Notes: generated by a model not told the origin, from the sequence alone. A DNA stretch of 7,233 nucleotides from Bacillota bacterium (GCA_023416655.1 JAEZHK010000065.1:1-7233); one strand, 5' to 3'. Shown: positions 1 through 6,815, counted from the first letter of the stretch. Numbers and translations: made by a program.

Positions 1-2
1 TA

Positions 3-157
3 GCAGCGCTACGTTGAGCAGAAGCTGACGCCGCGGCGCGTGATTCAAATCCATTTGAATCACGCGGTCGCGTAGCGACTTGGTTTCCCTTGGGGAAACC
101 AACCTTCCCGCGCGAAAAGGGCCGGCACGACGACGCAAGAATGGTCGGAGTTGGCAT
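3..157 (+). repeat. Three-hairpin dispersed repeat, copy 1 (inverted partner at 7076-7233)
   Basis: This copy aligns with the reverse complement of 7076-7233 along its whole length, with only about three bases of gap. It begins with GCAGCGCTA (3-11) and contains three consecutive perfect hairpins. Hairpin A has a 14-bp stem, 37-50 with 53-66, and a CC loop. Hairpin B has a 5-bp stem, 67-71 with 75-79, and a GTA loop. Hairpin C has a 10-bp stem, 80-89 with 93-102, and a TTG loop. A conserved tail follows, with GCGAAAAG (112-119), AAGAATG (137-143) and TTGG-AT (151-157). The repeat stops five bases from the leuA stop codon, so it sits directly at the 3' end of the operon. No U tract follows the hairpins on either strand, so they do not look like ordinary rho-independent terminators. 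No transposase is present. The family name is unknown to me. Confidence 0.85.
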
Positions 158-162
158 CATCA

Positions 163-1668
163 TTACACCAATTTGTTCATGCCCGCGACGTAGGCCAGGA
201 TGGAGGCCTCGATCACGTCGGTGGATAACCCGCGGCCCACCACCGAGCGGTCGCCGCACTGGATGCGCACCATCGCCTCGCCCTGCGCGTCCTTGCCTTC
301 CGACACGGTGTGGATGGCGTAGTCGTCCAGGAAATGGGGCTCGGTGACGGCCATGATCTTGTCGACGGCGTTGAACGCGGCGTCGATGGGGCCGTCGCCC
401 AGGCACACTTCCTCAATCAGCTCTTCGCCGCGCTTGAGGCGCACGACCGCGCTGGAGGAGACGTAGTTGCCGGAGTTGACGGTGAAGCGGTCCAGCTGGA
501 ACGCGCCCTGGGTCTGGGCTGTCTTGTGGCTGACCAGGGCGACAAGGTCCATGTCGTTGATGGTCGATTTCTTGTCCGCCAGCACCTTGAAGCGGTCGAA
601 CAGGCCGTTCAGCTCCTCTTGCGAGAGGTTATAGCCCAGCTCCGCGAGGCGGCTCTCCACCGCGTGGCGGCCGGAGTGCTTGCCCAGCACCATCTTGTTC
701 TGCACGAGGCCCACGGACTGCGGCGTCATGATCTCGTAGGTGGCGCGGTTGGCCAGCACGCCGTGCTGGTGGATGCCCGCCTCATGGGCGAAGGCGTTGC
801 CGCCGACGATGGCCTTGTTGATGGGCGCGACCAGGCCCAATACATTATAGACCAGGCGGCTAGCGGCGTAGATCCGAGTGGTGTCGATGCCGGAGGCCAC
901 CGGGAACTGGTCGGGCCGCGTGTACATGGACATCGCGATCTCCTCCAGCGCCGCGTTGCCCGCGCGCTCGCCGATGCCGTTGAGGGTGCACTCCACCTGC
1001 GTCGCGCCCGCGGCCACCGCGGCCAGCGAATTCGCCACCGCCATGCCCAGGTCGTTGTGGCAGTGGACGGACAGGGTGATCCCGTCGATGCCCGGCACGT
1101 TCTCCTTCAGGTAGCGGATGAGCGCGCCCATCTCGGAGGGCGTGGTGTAGCCGACGGTGTCGGGGATGTTGATGGTGGTCGCGCCCGCGCGGATGGCGGT
1201 TTCTACCGCCTTGGCCAGGAATTCCGGCTCGCTGCGGGTGGCGTCCTCGGCGGAGAATTCCACGTCGGCGCACTTCGAACGGGCGTAGGCGACCATCTCC
1301 GCGGTGATTCGGAGCACTTCTTCCGGCGACTTCTTGAGCTTATACTCCATGTGCACCGGCGAGGTCGCGAGAAATACGTGGATGCGGGGGGAAACGGCGT
1401 CCTTGAGCGCTTCCCAGGCGGCGTCAATGTCCTTCTGCGTGGCCCGGCAGAGGCCGGCGACGGAGGCACGCTTCATCGCGCCCGCGATTTCCCGGACGGA
1501 TTCGAAGTCGCCCGGCGAGATGACCGGGAAGCCCGCCTCAATCACGTCCACGCCCAGCTTTTCCAACGCGCGGGCGATCTCCAGCTTTTCACCGAGCGAC
1601 ATGCTGCAGCCGGGGGCCTGTTCGCCGTCGCGCAGCGTGGTATCGAAGAACTTGACCTTGTTTTTCAT
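163..1668 (-). CDS. leuA: 2-isopropylmalate synthase
   Basis: LeuA condenses acetyl-CoA with 2-ketoisovalerate to 2-isopropylmalate, the committed step of leucine synthesis, in the cytoplasm. The 501-residue protein has the usual family length. The N-terminal TIM barrel opens with FDTTLRDGEQ (residues 8-17). The metal site HCHND lies at 202-206 with its partner Asn near 238 in the NGIGERAGN stretch. The GGNAFAHEAGIHQHG segment follows in the linker region. A complete C-terminal LeuA regulatory domain runs from about residue 370 to the end, closing with a GRGLSTDVIEAS-type segment, so leucine feedback inhibition is plausible. The ATG start at 1668 has a GGAGGG ribosome site (1679-1684) ten bases upstream, overlapping the end of ilvD; only seven bases separate the two genes. 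It is the last gene of the operon. Homocitrate or citramalate synthase are alternatives, but the full C-terminal domain and the ilv context favour LeuA. Confidence 0.95.
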   Translation of the reverse strand: MKNKVKFFDTTLRDGEQAPGCSMSLGEKLEIARALEKLGVDVIEAGFPVISPGDFESVREIAGAMKRASVAGLCRATQKDIDAAWEALKDAVSPRIHVFLATSPVHMEYKLKKSPEEVLRITAEMVAYARSKCADVEFSAEDATRSEPEFLAKAVETAIRAGATTINIPDTVGYTTPSEMGALIRYLKENVPGIDGITLSVHCHNDLGMAVANSLAAVAAGATQVECTLNGIGERAGNAALEEIAMSMYTRPDQFPVASGIDTTRIYAASRLVYNVLGLVAPINKAIVGGNAFAHEAGIHQHGVLANRATYEIMTPQSVGLVQNKMVLGKHSGRHAVESRLAELGYNLSQEELNGLFDRFKVLADKKSTINDMDLVALVSHKTAQTQGAFQLDRFTVNSGNYVSSSAVVRLKRGEELIEEVCLGDGPIDAAFNAVDKIMAVTEPHFLDDYAIHTVSEGKDAQGEAMVRIQCGDRSVVGRGLSTDVIEASILAYVAGMNKLV

Positions 1669-1675
1669 GGGGGAC

Positions 1676-3343
1676 TCACCCTCCTACGGAGATTATTCCG
1701 CCCTTGTCGGCCGATTGGGCCAGCGCGGCGTAGCGCTTTAAGTATCCAGTGAGTTCGGGCTTCGAGACGGGCGACCAGCCTTTTAGTCGCTCGCTTAGGA
1801 CTTCCTCGGGCACGTTCAGGCATAGTCGCCTGCCCGGGATGTCAATCTCGATCTCGTCGCCTTCCTGGATCAGCGCGATGGTTCCGCCGCTTGCCGCCTC
1901 GGGCGAAACGTGGCCGATGGCCGCGCCTCGGGTGGCCCCGGAGAACCTTCCGTCGGTGATGAGCGCCACGCTTTCACCCAGGCCCATGCCCGCAATGGCG
2001 GAGGTCGGTGAAAGCATTTCCCGCATGCCGGGGCCGCCCTTCGGGCCTTCGTAGCGGATGACCACCACGTCGCCCGGGCGGATCTGACCGCCGTAGATGG
2101 CCTCGATGGAATCTTCCTCGCCGTCGAACACGCGGGCGGGGCCTTTGTGGGTGAGCATGCCGGGGGCCACCGCGCTCTGCTTGACCACCGCGCCGTTCGG
2201 GGCGAGGTTGCCGTAGAGCACCGCGAGGCCGCCGGTCTTCTGGTAGGGGTCTTCAATGGGCCGGATGACGGCGGGATTCTTGTTGGTCACGCCCTCAAGG
2301 CTCTCGGCGAAGGTTTTCCCGGAGGCGTTCAGCGCGCTGCCGTCGATGAGCCCCGCTTTCAGAAGCTGCGCCATCACCGCATACACGCCGCCCGCGTTGT
2401 AGAGGTCCTGCATGTGGTGGTGCCCGGCGGGGGCGAGGTGGCACAGGTTCGGGGTCTTCGCGCTGGCCTCGTTGATCATCCTGAGGTCAAACGCTACGCC
2501 CGCCTCGGAGCAGATGGCCGCCAGATGCAGCGCGGAGTTGGTGGAGCAGCCCAGCGCCATGTCCACGGCCAGCGCATTCTTGACGGCGGTATCCGTCAGG
2601 ATGTCGCGGGCGCGGATGTTCTTTTTGAGAAGCTCCATCACCTGCTCGCCGCTCTCCTTGGCGAAGCGGATGCGGCGCGCGTACACGGCGGGAATGGTGC
2701 CGTTGCCGGGCAGCGAGAGGCCCAGCGCCTCGGTCAGGCAGTTCATGGAGTTGGCGGTGAACATGCCCGAGCAGGAGCCGCAGCCTGGGCAGGCGGATTC
2801 CTCCACCTCCTGAAGGTCAGCCTCGCAGATGGTGCCCGCCTTCAGTGCGCCGACTGCCTCGAACACGCTGTTCAGATCGAGGGGGCCGTTCTTGCCTTCG
2901 AGGGACAGCATGGGGCCTCCGGATACAAACAGGCAGGGCAGGTTCAGCCGCGCCGCCGCCATCAGCATGCCGGGCACGATCTTGTCGCAGTTGGGGATGA
3001 ACACCAGCGCGTCGAAGCAGTGGGCGCGCACCATGCACTCCACCGAGTCCGCGATCAGCTCGCGGGTGCAAAGCGAGTACTTCATGCCCTCGTGGCCCAT
3101 GGCGATGCCGTCGCACACGCCGATGGTGTTGAACTCAAGCGGCGTACCGCCCGCCGCCAGCACGCCGTCCTTGACGGCGCGGGCGATCAGGTTCAGGTGG
3201 GTGTGGCCGGGCACCACCTCGTTGAAGGAGTTCACGATGCCGATGAGCGGGCGCGCGATCTGCGCGTCGGTGAGGCCCGTCGCCTTCAGAAGCGACCTGT
3301 GGGGGGCGCGCTCCGCGCCCAGCTTGATCCGGTCGGAAATCAT
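1676..3343 (-). CDS. ilvD: Dihydroxy-acid dehydratase
   Basis: IlvD dehydrates 2,3-dihydroxyisovalerate and 2,3-dihydroxy-3-methylvalerate to the keto acids that precede valine and isoleucine. The 555-residue length is normal for the IlvD/EDD family. Visible signatures are GVCDGIAMGHEGMKYS (residues 75-90), NCDKIVPGM with Cys119 (118-126), CPGCGSCSGMFTANSM with Cys185, 188 and 191 (185-200), a GGPGMREM segment and a TDGRFSGATRGAAIGHVSPEA segment near the C terminus. Residues 45-49 read PGHTH, as in E. coli-type enzymes, and lack the PCN cysteine of the [2Fe-2S] plant-type and sugar-acid dehydratases. This suggests an oxygen-sensitive [4Fe-4S] cluster, which fits an anaerobe, but it is an inference. 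The ATG at 3343 lies four bases after the ilvC stop codon, and its GGGGAG ribosome site sits within the ilvC 3' end, so translational coupling is likely. Confidence 0.96.
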   Translation of the reverse strand: MISDRIKLGAERAPHRSLLKATGLTDAQIARPLIGIVNSFNEVVPGHTHLNLIARAVKDGVLAAGGTPLEFNTIGVCDGIAMGHEGMKYSLCTRELIADSVECMVRAHCFDALVFIPNCDKIVPGMLMAAARLNLPCLFVSGGPMLSLEGKNGPLDLNSVFEAVGALKAGTICEADLQEVEESACPGCGSCSGMFTANSMNCLTEALGLSLPGNGTIPAVYARRIRFAKESGEQVMELLKKNIRARDILTDTAVKNALAVDMALGCSTNSALHLAAICSEAGVAFDLRMINEASAKTPNLCHLAPAGHHHMQDLYNAGGVYAVMAQLLKAGLIDGSALNASGKTFAESLEGVTNKNPAVIRPIEDPYQKTGGLAVLYGNLAPNGAVVKQSAVAPGMLTHKGPARVFDGEEDSIEAIYGGQIRPGDVVVIRYEGPKGGPGMREMLSPTSAIAGMGLGESVALITDGRFSGATRGAAIGHVSPEAASGGTIALIQEGDEIEIDIPGRRLCLNVPEEVLSERLKGWSPVSKPELTGYLKRYAALAQSADKGGIISVGG

Positions 3344-3347
3344 GGCC

Positions 3348-4355
3348 TTACTCCCCTTTGCTTCGGTCGGGATTCCAGCTCATCTTGGCCCGGAGCGACT
3401 TGCCGGTGGCCTCCACCAGGCTCTCACGCCCCATACGGCGCATGGCGTTGAAGTTCGGGCGGTTGGCCTGGTTCTCCAGAATCCAGTTGCGGGCGAAGGT
3501 GCCGTCCTGAATTTCGGAGAGCACTTTCTTCATTTCCTTCTTGGTCTCGTCGGTGATGATGCGCTTGCCGGTCACATAGTCGCCGTACTCGGCGGTATCC
3601 GAAATGGAGTAGCGCATGAACTCGAGGCCGCCCGCGACCACGAGGTCGATGATCAGCTTCATCTCGTGCACACACTCGAAGTACGCGCTCTCCGGTTGGT
3701 AGCCCGCCTCGACGAGGGTATCAAACCCGGCCTTCATGAGGGCGCTGACGCCGCCGCAAAGAACCGCCTGTTCGCCGAAGAGGTCCGTCTCGGTTTCTTC
3801 CTTAAAAGTAGTCTCCAGGATGCCCGCCCGCGCGCCGCCGATGCCCGCCGCGTAACACAGCGCAAGGCCCTTGGCAGAACCGGTATAGTCCTGCTGCACC
3901 GCGATCAGGTCGGGCACGCCCTTGCCCTCCAGGTACTGGCTGCGCACGGTGTGGCCGGGGCCCTTGGGGGCGATCATGATCACGTCGATATCCTTGGGCG
4001 GGACGATCTGGCCGAAGTGGATGTTGAAGCCGTGGGCGAAGGCCAGCGCCATGCCGGGGCGAAGGTTGGGCGCGATGTCCTTTTTATAGAGCGCCGCCTG
4101 CTTTTCGTCGTTGACCAGGATCATCACGAGGTCGGCCTGCTTGACGGCCTCCGCAGCGGTGGTGGCTTTCAGACCCGCGGCCTCGGCCTTGGCGATGGAA
4201 GGGGAACCTTCGTACAGGCCGACGACCACGTCGTAGCCGCTGTCGTGCAGGTTGAGCGCGTGGGCATGGCCCTGGCTTCCGTACCCGATTACCGCCACCG
4301 TCTTGCCCTTGAGCAGGGAGCTATCGCAGTCCGCCTCGTAATACATCTTCGCCAT
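3348..4355 (-). CDS. ilvC: Ketol-acid reductoisomerase, class I
   Basis: IlvC isomerises and reduces 2-acetolactate or 2-aceto-2-hydroxybutyrate to the dihydroxy acids. I chose the ATG at 4355, which gives 335 residues (the usual class I length); AAGGAG at 4365-4370 is its ribosome site. An upstream in-frame TTG at 4373 would begin ahead of that site and is unlikely. The Rossmann motif GYGSQG is at residues 24-29, catalytic His108 lies in AHGFNIH, and the Mg and substrate residues Asp191, Glu195, Glu227, Glu231 and Ser252 are all present. The cofactor loop reads LYEGSPS (47-53). Typical NADPH enzymes have an Arg near position 48; here it is Tyr followed by Glu49, a pattern associated with NADH-accepting ketol-acid reductoisomerases. 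The gene lies 19 bases after ilvN. Confidence 0.97.
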   Translation of the reverse strand: MAKMYYEADCDSSLLKGKTVAVIGYGSQGHAHALNLHDSGYDVVVGLYEGSPSIAKAEAAGLKATTAAEAVKQADLVMILVNDEKQAALYKKDIAPNLRPGMALAFAHGFNIHFGQIVPPKDIDVIMIAPKGPGHTVRSQYLEGKGVPDLIAVQQDYTGSAKGLALCYAAGIGGARAGILETTFKEETETDLFGEQAVLCGGVSALMKAGFDTLVEAGYQPESAYFECVHEMKLIIDLVVAGGLEFMRYSISDTAEYGDYVTGKRIITDETKKEMKKVLSEIQDGTFARNWILENQANRPNFNAMRRMGRESLVEATGKSLRAKMSWNPDRSKGE

Positions 4356-4364
4356 GGTACAACA

Positions 4365-4370
4365 CTCCTT
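4365..4370 (-). promoter_or_regulatory. Ribosome binding site that fixes the ilvC start
   Basis: On the minus strand this reads AAGGAG, nine bases before the ATG at 4355. It overlaps the first codons of the longer in-frame TTG reading, which makes the ATG the better start. Confidence 0.8.
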
Positions 4371-4374
4371 CAAA

Positions 4375-4878
4375 TTAATCCCGGTTCAAGATATAGTCGC
4401 TCCTGCCGATGGCCGTCATGCCGGTCCGGCAGAGCTCGGTCACGCGATAGGGCTGGAGAAACGCGAGGAACGCGTCGATCTTGGACTTTTCGCCGGTCAG
4501 CTCCACGATCATGGAATCCTGCGCCAAATCCACCACCTTGGCGCGGAACACGCCCACCGCCTCTTGAATGTGGCTGCGCTCCTCGTGGTTGGCGCTGATC
4601 TTGATGAGCATCAGTTCCCGGACGACGGTGCGCTCTGGGTCCATCACCTGGACGACCCTGACGTCGTGCAGCTTCTCCAGCTGGTGGACGACCTGGTCCT
4701 TCAGGTAGTCGTCCCCGGTGGCGGAGATGGTGATGCGGGAAACCTTGGGGTCCTGGGTCTCGGCGACGGACAGGCTGTCGATGTTGAAGCTGCGGCGGGC
4801 GAAGAGGCCCGACACGCGGGTCAGGACGCCGGCCTCGTTGTTGACGAGCACTGACAGGATGAATTTCTCCACGGCCAT
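4375..4878 (-). CDS. ilvN: Acetolactate synthase, small (regulatory) subunit
   Basis: This is the ACT-domain regulatory subunit of acetohydroxyacid synthase; it binds IlvB, raises its activity and normally mediates valine feedback inhibition. The 167 residues match the long IlvN/IlvH form. The N-terminal ACT domain (about residues 5-80) contains VLVNNEAGVLTRVSGLF and then RSFNIDSL. Gly17 and Asn32 correspond to the E. coli IlvH Gly14 and Asn29 whose mutation gives valine resistance, so sensitivity appears retained. The C-terminal half (about 85-160) holds the conserved RELMLIKI and the final RTGMTAIGRSD segments. The ATG at 4878 has a purine-rich site (GGAGGGGAGG) three bases upstream. Thirteen bases separate it from the ilvB stop codon. 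The name ilvH would serve equally. Confidence 0.95.
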   Translation of the reverse strand: MAVEKFILSVLVNNEAGVLTRVSGLFARRSFNIDSLSVAETQDPKVSRITISATGDDYLKDQVVHQLEKLHDVRVVQVMDPERTVVRELMLIKISANHEERSHIQEAVGVFRAKVVDLAQDSMIVELTGEKSKIDAFLAFLQPYRVTELCRTGMTAIGRSDYILNRD

Positions 4879-4891
4879 GTTCCTCCCCTCC

Positions 4892-6556
4892 TCAGCTCAG
4901 GATAATGTCACCGATGGTGCCGCCAGGCGGGATCATGGGCAGCACGCGCTCGTTGGGATCGATCCACGCGTCCACGACCACCGGGCCGTCCTCGGTAAGC
5001 GCCGCGTCCAGCACGGCGTCGAGTTCGGAAAGCTCCGTCAGGCGAACGCCCTTCGCGCCGAAGGCCTCGGCCAGCTTCACGTAGTCAGTCTTCCGGTTCA
5101 GCGTGGTCTGGGAGTAGCGCTCATTATAGAAGATCTTCTGCCACTGCCGCACCATGCCGAGCGCGTTATTGTTGAGGAGGACGACGGTCAGCGGCAGTTT
5201 GTTGGTGACGGCGGTCGCCATCTCGTTCATGTTCATGTGGAAGGAGCCGTCGGAGGTGAAGAGCACGGTGCGCTTCCTGCCGGACCCGATGCACGCGCCG
5301 ATGGCCGCGCCCAAGCCAAAGCCCATGGTGCCCAGGCCGCCGGAGGTGATGAAAGTGCGGGGTTTATTGAACTTGAAGTACTGGGCAGTCCACATCTGGT
5401 GCTGGCCGACGTCGGTTGCGACGATCACGTCCGCCGGGGCCTTCTCGCGAACGGCTTCGATGATGACCTGCGGGTTGAGCCGGTCGTGGCCCATGTCCAG
5501 GTGGCTGTCGGGGTCGGCCTGCATCTCGCGCACACGCGCCAGCCAGCCGTCCTCGCGGCGGGTAATGTCCGCCTCGAGCAGCTTTTGAAGAACCTGTTTC
5601 ACGTCGCCGATCAGGGAAGCGTAGGCCGGGATGTTCTTGCCGACTTCGGCGGGGTCGATGTCGATGTGCAACACCTTGCGCCCCTTGGAGAAGGCGGCCT
5701 GGTTGCCGATGGCGCGGTCGGAAAAGCGGGTGCCGATGCCGATGATGAGGTCCGCCTCGTACATGGCGCGGGAGGAGACGTACTTGCCGTGCATGCCGGT
5801 CATCCCGAGAAACAGCGGGTAGTCCTGCGGCACGGCGGTGATGCCCATGATGGAGGAGCCGATGGGCGCGTGCAGACGCCTCGAAAGCTCGATCAGTTCC
5901 TCGGACGCGTTCGAGATCACCACGCCGCCGCCGGCGTAGAGGAAGGGCCGCTGGGATTCGCGGATCAATTTCACGGCCCGGTCGAAGTCGTCCTGCCGGA
6001 GCGCCGGGGCCTCCGGAGCCTCGTCGGGCATGGCGGGGATGAAATCACAGAGGGCCATCTGCACGTCCTTGGGGATGTCGACCAGCACCGGGCCGGGGCG
6101 GCCGCTCTTGGCGATCTTGAAGGCCTCTCGGATGACGGATGCGAGCTTGCGAACATCTTTGACGATGTAGTTGTGCTTGGTGATGGGCATCGTAACGCCT
6201 GTGATGTCCACCTCCTGGAAGCCGTCGCGGCCGATGGAGGTGGAGGGCACATTGCCGGTGATGGCGACAAGGGGCGTGGAGTCCAGGTGCGCCGTGGCGA
6301 TGCCGGTGACCAGGTTGGTCGCGCCGGGGCCGGAGGTGGCGATTACGACGCCGACCTTGCCGGTGGCGCGGGCGTAGCCGTCGGCGGCATGGCTCGCGCC
6401 CTGTTCGTGGCAGGTGATGAAATGGGTGATCCGGTCGGAGTTTTTATAGAGTTCATCGTAGATGTTCAGCACGAAGCCGCCCGGATACCCGAAAACGGCG
6501 TCCGTTCCCTGTTCCACCAGGGTCTCGATCAAAATCTGCGCGCCCGTCATCTGCAT
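4892..6556 (-). CDS. ilvB: Acetolactate synthase, large (catalytic) subunit
   Basis: IlvB is the thiamine-diphosphate and FAD-dependent catalytic subunit that makes 2-acetolactate from two pyruvates, or acetohydroxybutyrate from pyruvate and 2-ketobutyrate. I chose the ATG at 6556, giving 554 residues, because a GGGAGGG ribosome site (6563-6569) sits six bases upstream. The open frame continues a further 27 codons upstream, but with no homologous look. The N-terminal domain has GYPGGFVLNIYDEL (23-36), catalytic Glu51 in HEQGASHA, and SGPGATNLVTGIA. The central domain has GGGVVISNASEEL and the FAD-region RFSDRAIGN. The C-terminal domain carries the ThDP/Mg motif as SDGSF (435-439) followed by the LLNNNALG stretch; the first Gly of the usual GDG is Ser435. 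The protein ends with the conserved PMIPPGG. First structural gene of the operon. Confidence 0.97.
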   Translation of the reverse strand: MQMTGAQILIETLVEQGTDAVFGYPGGFVLNIYDELYKNSDRITHFITCHEQGASHAADGYARATGKVGVVIATSGPGATNLVTGIATAHLDSTPLVAITGNVPSTSIGRDGFQEVDITGVTMPITKHNYIVKDVRKLASVIREAFKIAKSGRPGPVLVDIPKDVQMALCDFIPAMPDEAPEAPALRQDDFDRAVKLIRESQRPFLYAGGGVVISNASEELIELSRRLHAPIGSSIMGITAVPQDYPLFLGMTGMHGKYVSSRAMYEADLIIGIGTRFSDRAIGNQAAFSKGRKVLHIDIDPAEVGKNIPAYASLIGDVKQVLQKLLEADITRREDGWLARVREMQADPDSHLDMGHDRLNPQVIIEAVREKAPADVIVATDVGQHQMWTAQYFKFNKPRTFITSGGLGTMGFGLGAAIGACIGSGRKRTVLFTSDGSFHMNMNEMATAVTNKLPLTVVLLNNNALGMVRQWQKIFYNERYSQTTLNRKTDYVKLAEAFGAKGVRLTELSELDAVLDAALTEDGPVVVDAWIDPNERVLPMIPPGGTIGDIILS

Positions 6557-6562
6557 GTGGAT

Positions 6563-6569
6563 CCCTCCC
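6563..6569 (-). promoter_or_regulatory. Ribosome binding site that fixes the ilvB start
   Basis: On the minus strand this reads GGGAGGG, six bases before the ATG at 6556. It selects that start over the extended open frame (to 6637) and over the in-frame ATG two codons later. Confidence 0.8.
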
Positions 6570-6576
6570 GCGTTTC

Positions 6577-6651
6577 TTAAGGCTGTCGATTGCTGCCCCC
6601 GGAACGCCTTAGGGCAACACAGCGGGGCCGCGCCCAACGCTTGCCGCTCAT
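6577..6651 (-). CDS. Small 24-codon ORF between the attenuator and ilvB
   Basis: The ORF runs from an ATG at 6651 to TAA at 6577-6579 and would encode 24 residues. It is Arg-rich (six Arg, one Lys), has a single Trp and Cys, and shows no membrane segment and no enrichment of Ile, Val or Leu. Its support is the ribosome site: AAAGGAGG (6659-6666 read on the minus strand) seven bases before the ATG, the strongest in the window. Its stop lies 20 bases before the ilvB ATG, just ahead of the ilvB ribosome site. It lies on the read-through transcript only, after the attenuator. I do not recognise the peptide. It may be a translated upstream ORF that loads or couples ribosomes to ilvB, or the ribosome site may be incidental. 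Confidence 0.4.
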   Translation of the reverse strand: MSGKRWARPRCVALRRSGGSNRQP

Positions 6652-6658
6652 CCTGATG

Positions 6659-6666
6659 CCTCCTTT
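6659..6666 (-). promoter_or_regulatory. Near-perfect Shine-Dalgarno site before the 24-codon ORF
   Basis: On the minus strand this reads AAAGGAGG, seven bases upstream of the ATG at 6651. It follows a GC hairpin (6670-6683) with only three bases between. It is too far from ilvB (over 100 bases) to serve that gene directly. Confidence 0.6.
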
Positions 6667-6669
6667 ATT

Positions 6670-6683
6670 GGGGCGCTCGCCCC
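6670..6683 (-). promoter_or_regulatory. Short GC-rich hairpin in the ilv leader RNA
   Basis: The sequence GGGGC-GAGC-GCCCC (minus strand) can form a compact five-bp stem with a four-base loop. It stands between the attenuator and the strong ribosome site of the 24-codon ORF. It has no U tract and is not a terminator. It might protect the mRNA 5' region or present the ribosome site; its role is not shown by sequence alone. Confidence 0.45.
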
Positions 6684-6708
6684 TGGAAATCGTGGTTTCA
6701 CGCCTATG

Positions 6709-6748
6709 AAAAATCCCCTGCCGGTGCTGTTGCACTTAGGCAGGGGAT
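6709..6748 (-). terminator. Rho-independent attenuator upstream of ilvB
   Basis: On the minus strand the arms AUCCCCUGCC (6748-6739) and GGCAGGGGAU (6722-6713) form a perfect 10-bp stem. The intervening loop itself carries a second small stem, GUGC-AACA-GCAC (6735-6724). The run of five U (6713-6709) follows at once. It lies 25 bases after the leader-peptide stop codon and about 150 bases before ilvB, so it must be a regulated terminator: full termination here would silence the operon. Its 5' arm can alternatively pair with a segment inside the leader peptide (see the antiterminator entry). Confidence 0.9.
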
Positions 6749-6815
6749 CAAGCGTTCTGTTGCTTGTATGGCCCTATTGGCCTCCCTGTTCCGCGTGTAC
6801 AACAACCTGATCCCC
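6743..6815 (-). promoter_or_regulatory. Antiterminator pairing competing with the attenuator
   Basis: In the leader RNA, GGGGAUCAGGU (6815-6805, codons 25-28 of the leader peptide) is complementary to GCUUGAUCCCC (6753-6743). The pairing is eleven continuous pairs with two G-U. The second strand includes most of the 5' arm of the terminator stem, so the two structures exclude each other. A third segment, CCUGAUU (6858-6852, leader codons 10-12), can pair with GAUCAGG (6812-6806) and so hide the antiterminator strand. This is the classic 1:2, 2:3, 3:4 scheme. A ribosome stalled at the Ile/Val codons 12-22 would cover segment 1, freeing segment 2 to form the antiterminator. Pairings were found by eye; energies were not computed. 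Confidence 0.7.

Noticed and set aside
80..102. Repeat hairpin C as a rho-independent terminator for leuA
   Set aside because: The stem is strong but no U tract follows on the minus strand, so it does not meet the usual pattern.
3..157. CRISPR array or tRNA-like element in the repeat region
   Set aside because: There are no regularly spaced direct repeats with unique spacers. The hairpins do not form a tRNA cloverleaf and there is no TTCGA-type T-arm or CCA end.
310..1752. Long plus-strand open frame (480 codons) opposite leuA
   Set aside because: It is antisense to a well-supported leuA, has a low-complexity His/Arg/Gly/Val-rich translation typical of GC-rich shadow frames, and lacks a plausible ribosome site or known domain.
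4356..4373. Longer ilvC start at the TTG at 4373 (six extra residues)
   Set aside because: The extra codons coincide with the AAGGAG ribosome site for the ATG at 4355, and the shorter protein matches the usual family N terminus.
2147..6580. Long plus-strand open frames opposite ilvD, ilvC, ilvN and ilvB
   Set aside because: All are complementary to genes with clear catalytic motifs, and their translations show the same shadow composition with no recognisable domain.
6557..6637. Longer ilvB start with 27 extra residues
   Set aside because: The extension lacks similarity to IlvB N termini that I know and overlaps the ribosome site of the ATG at 6556.
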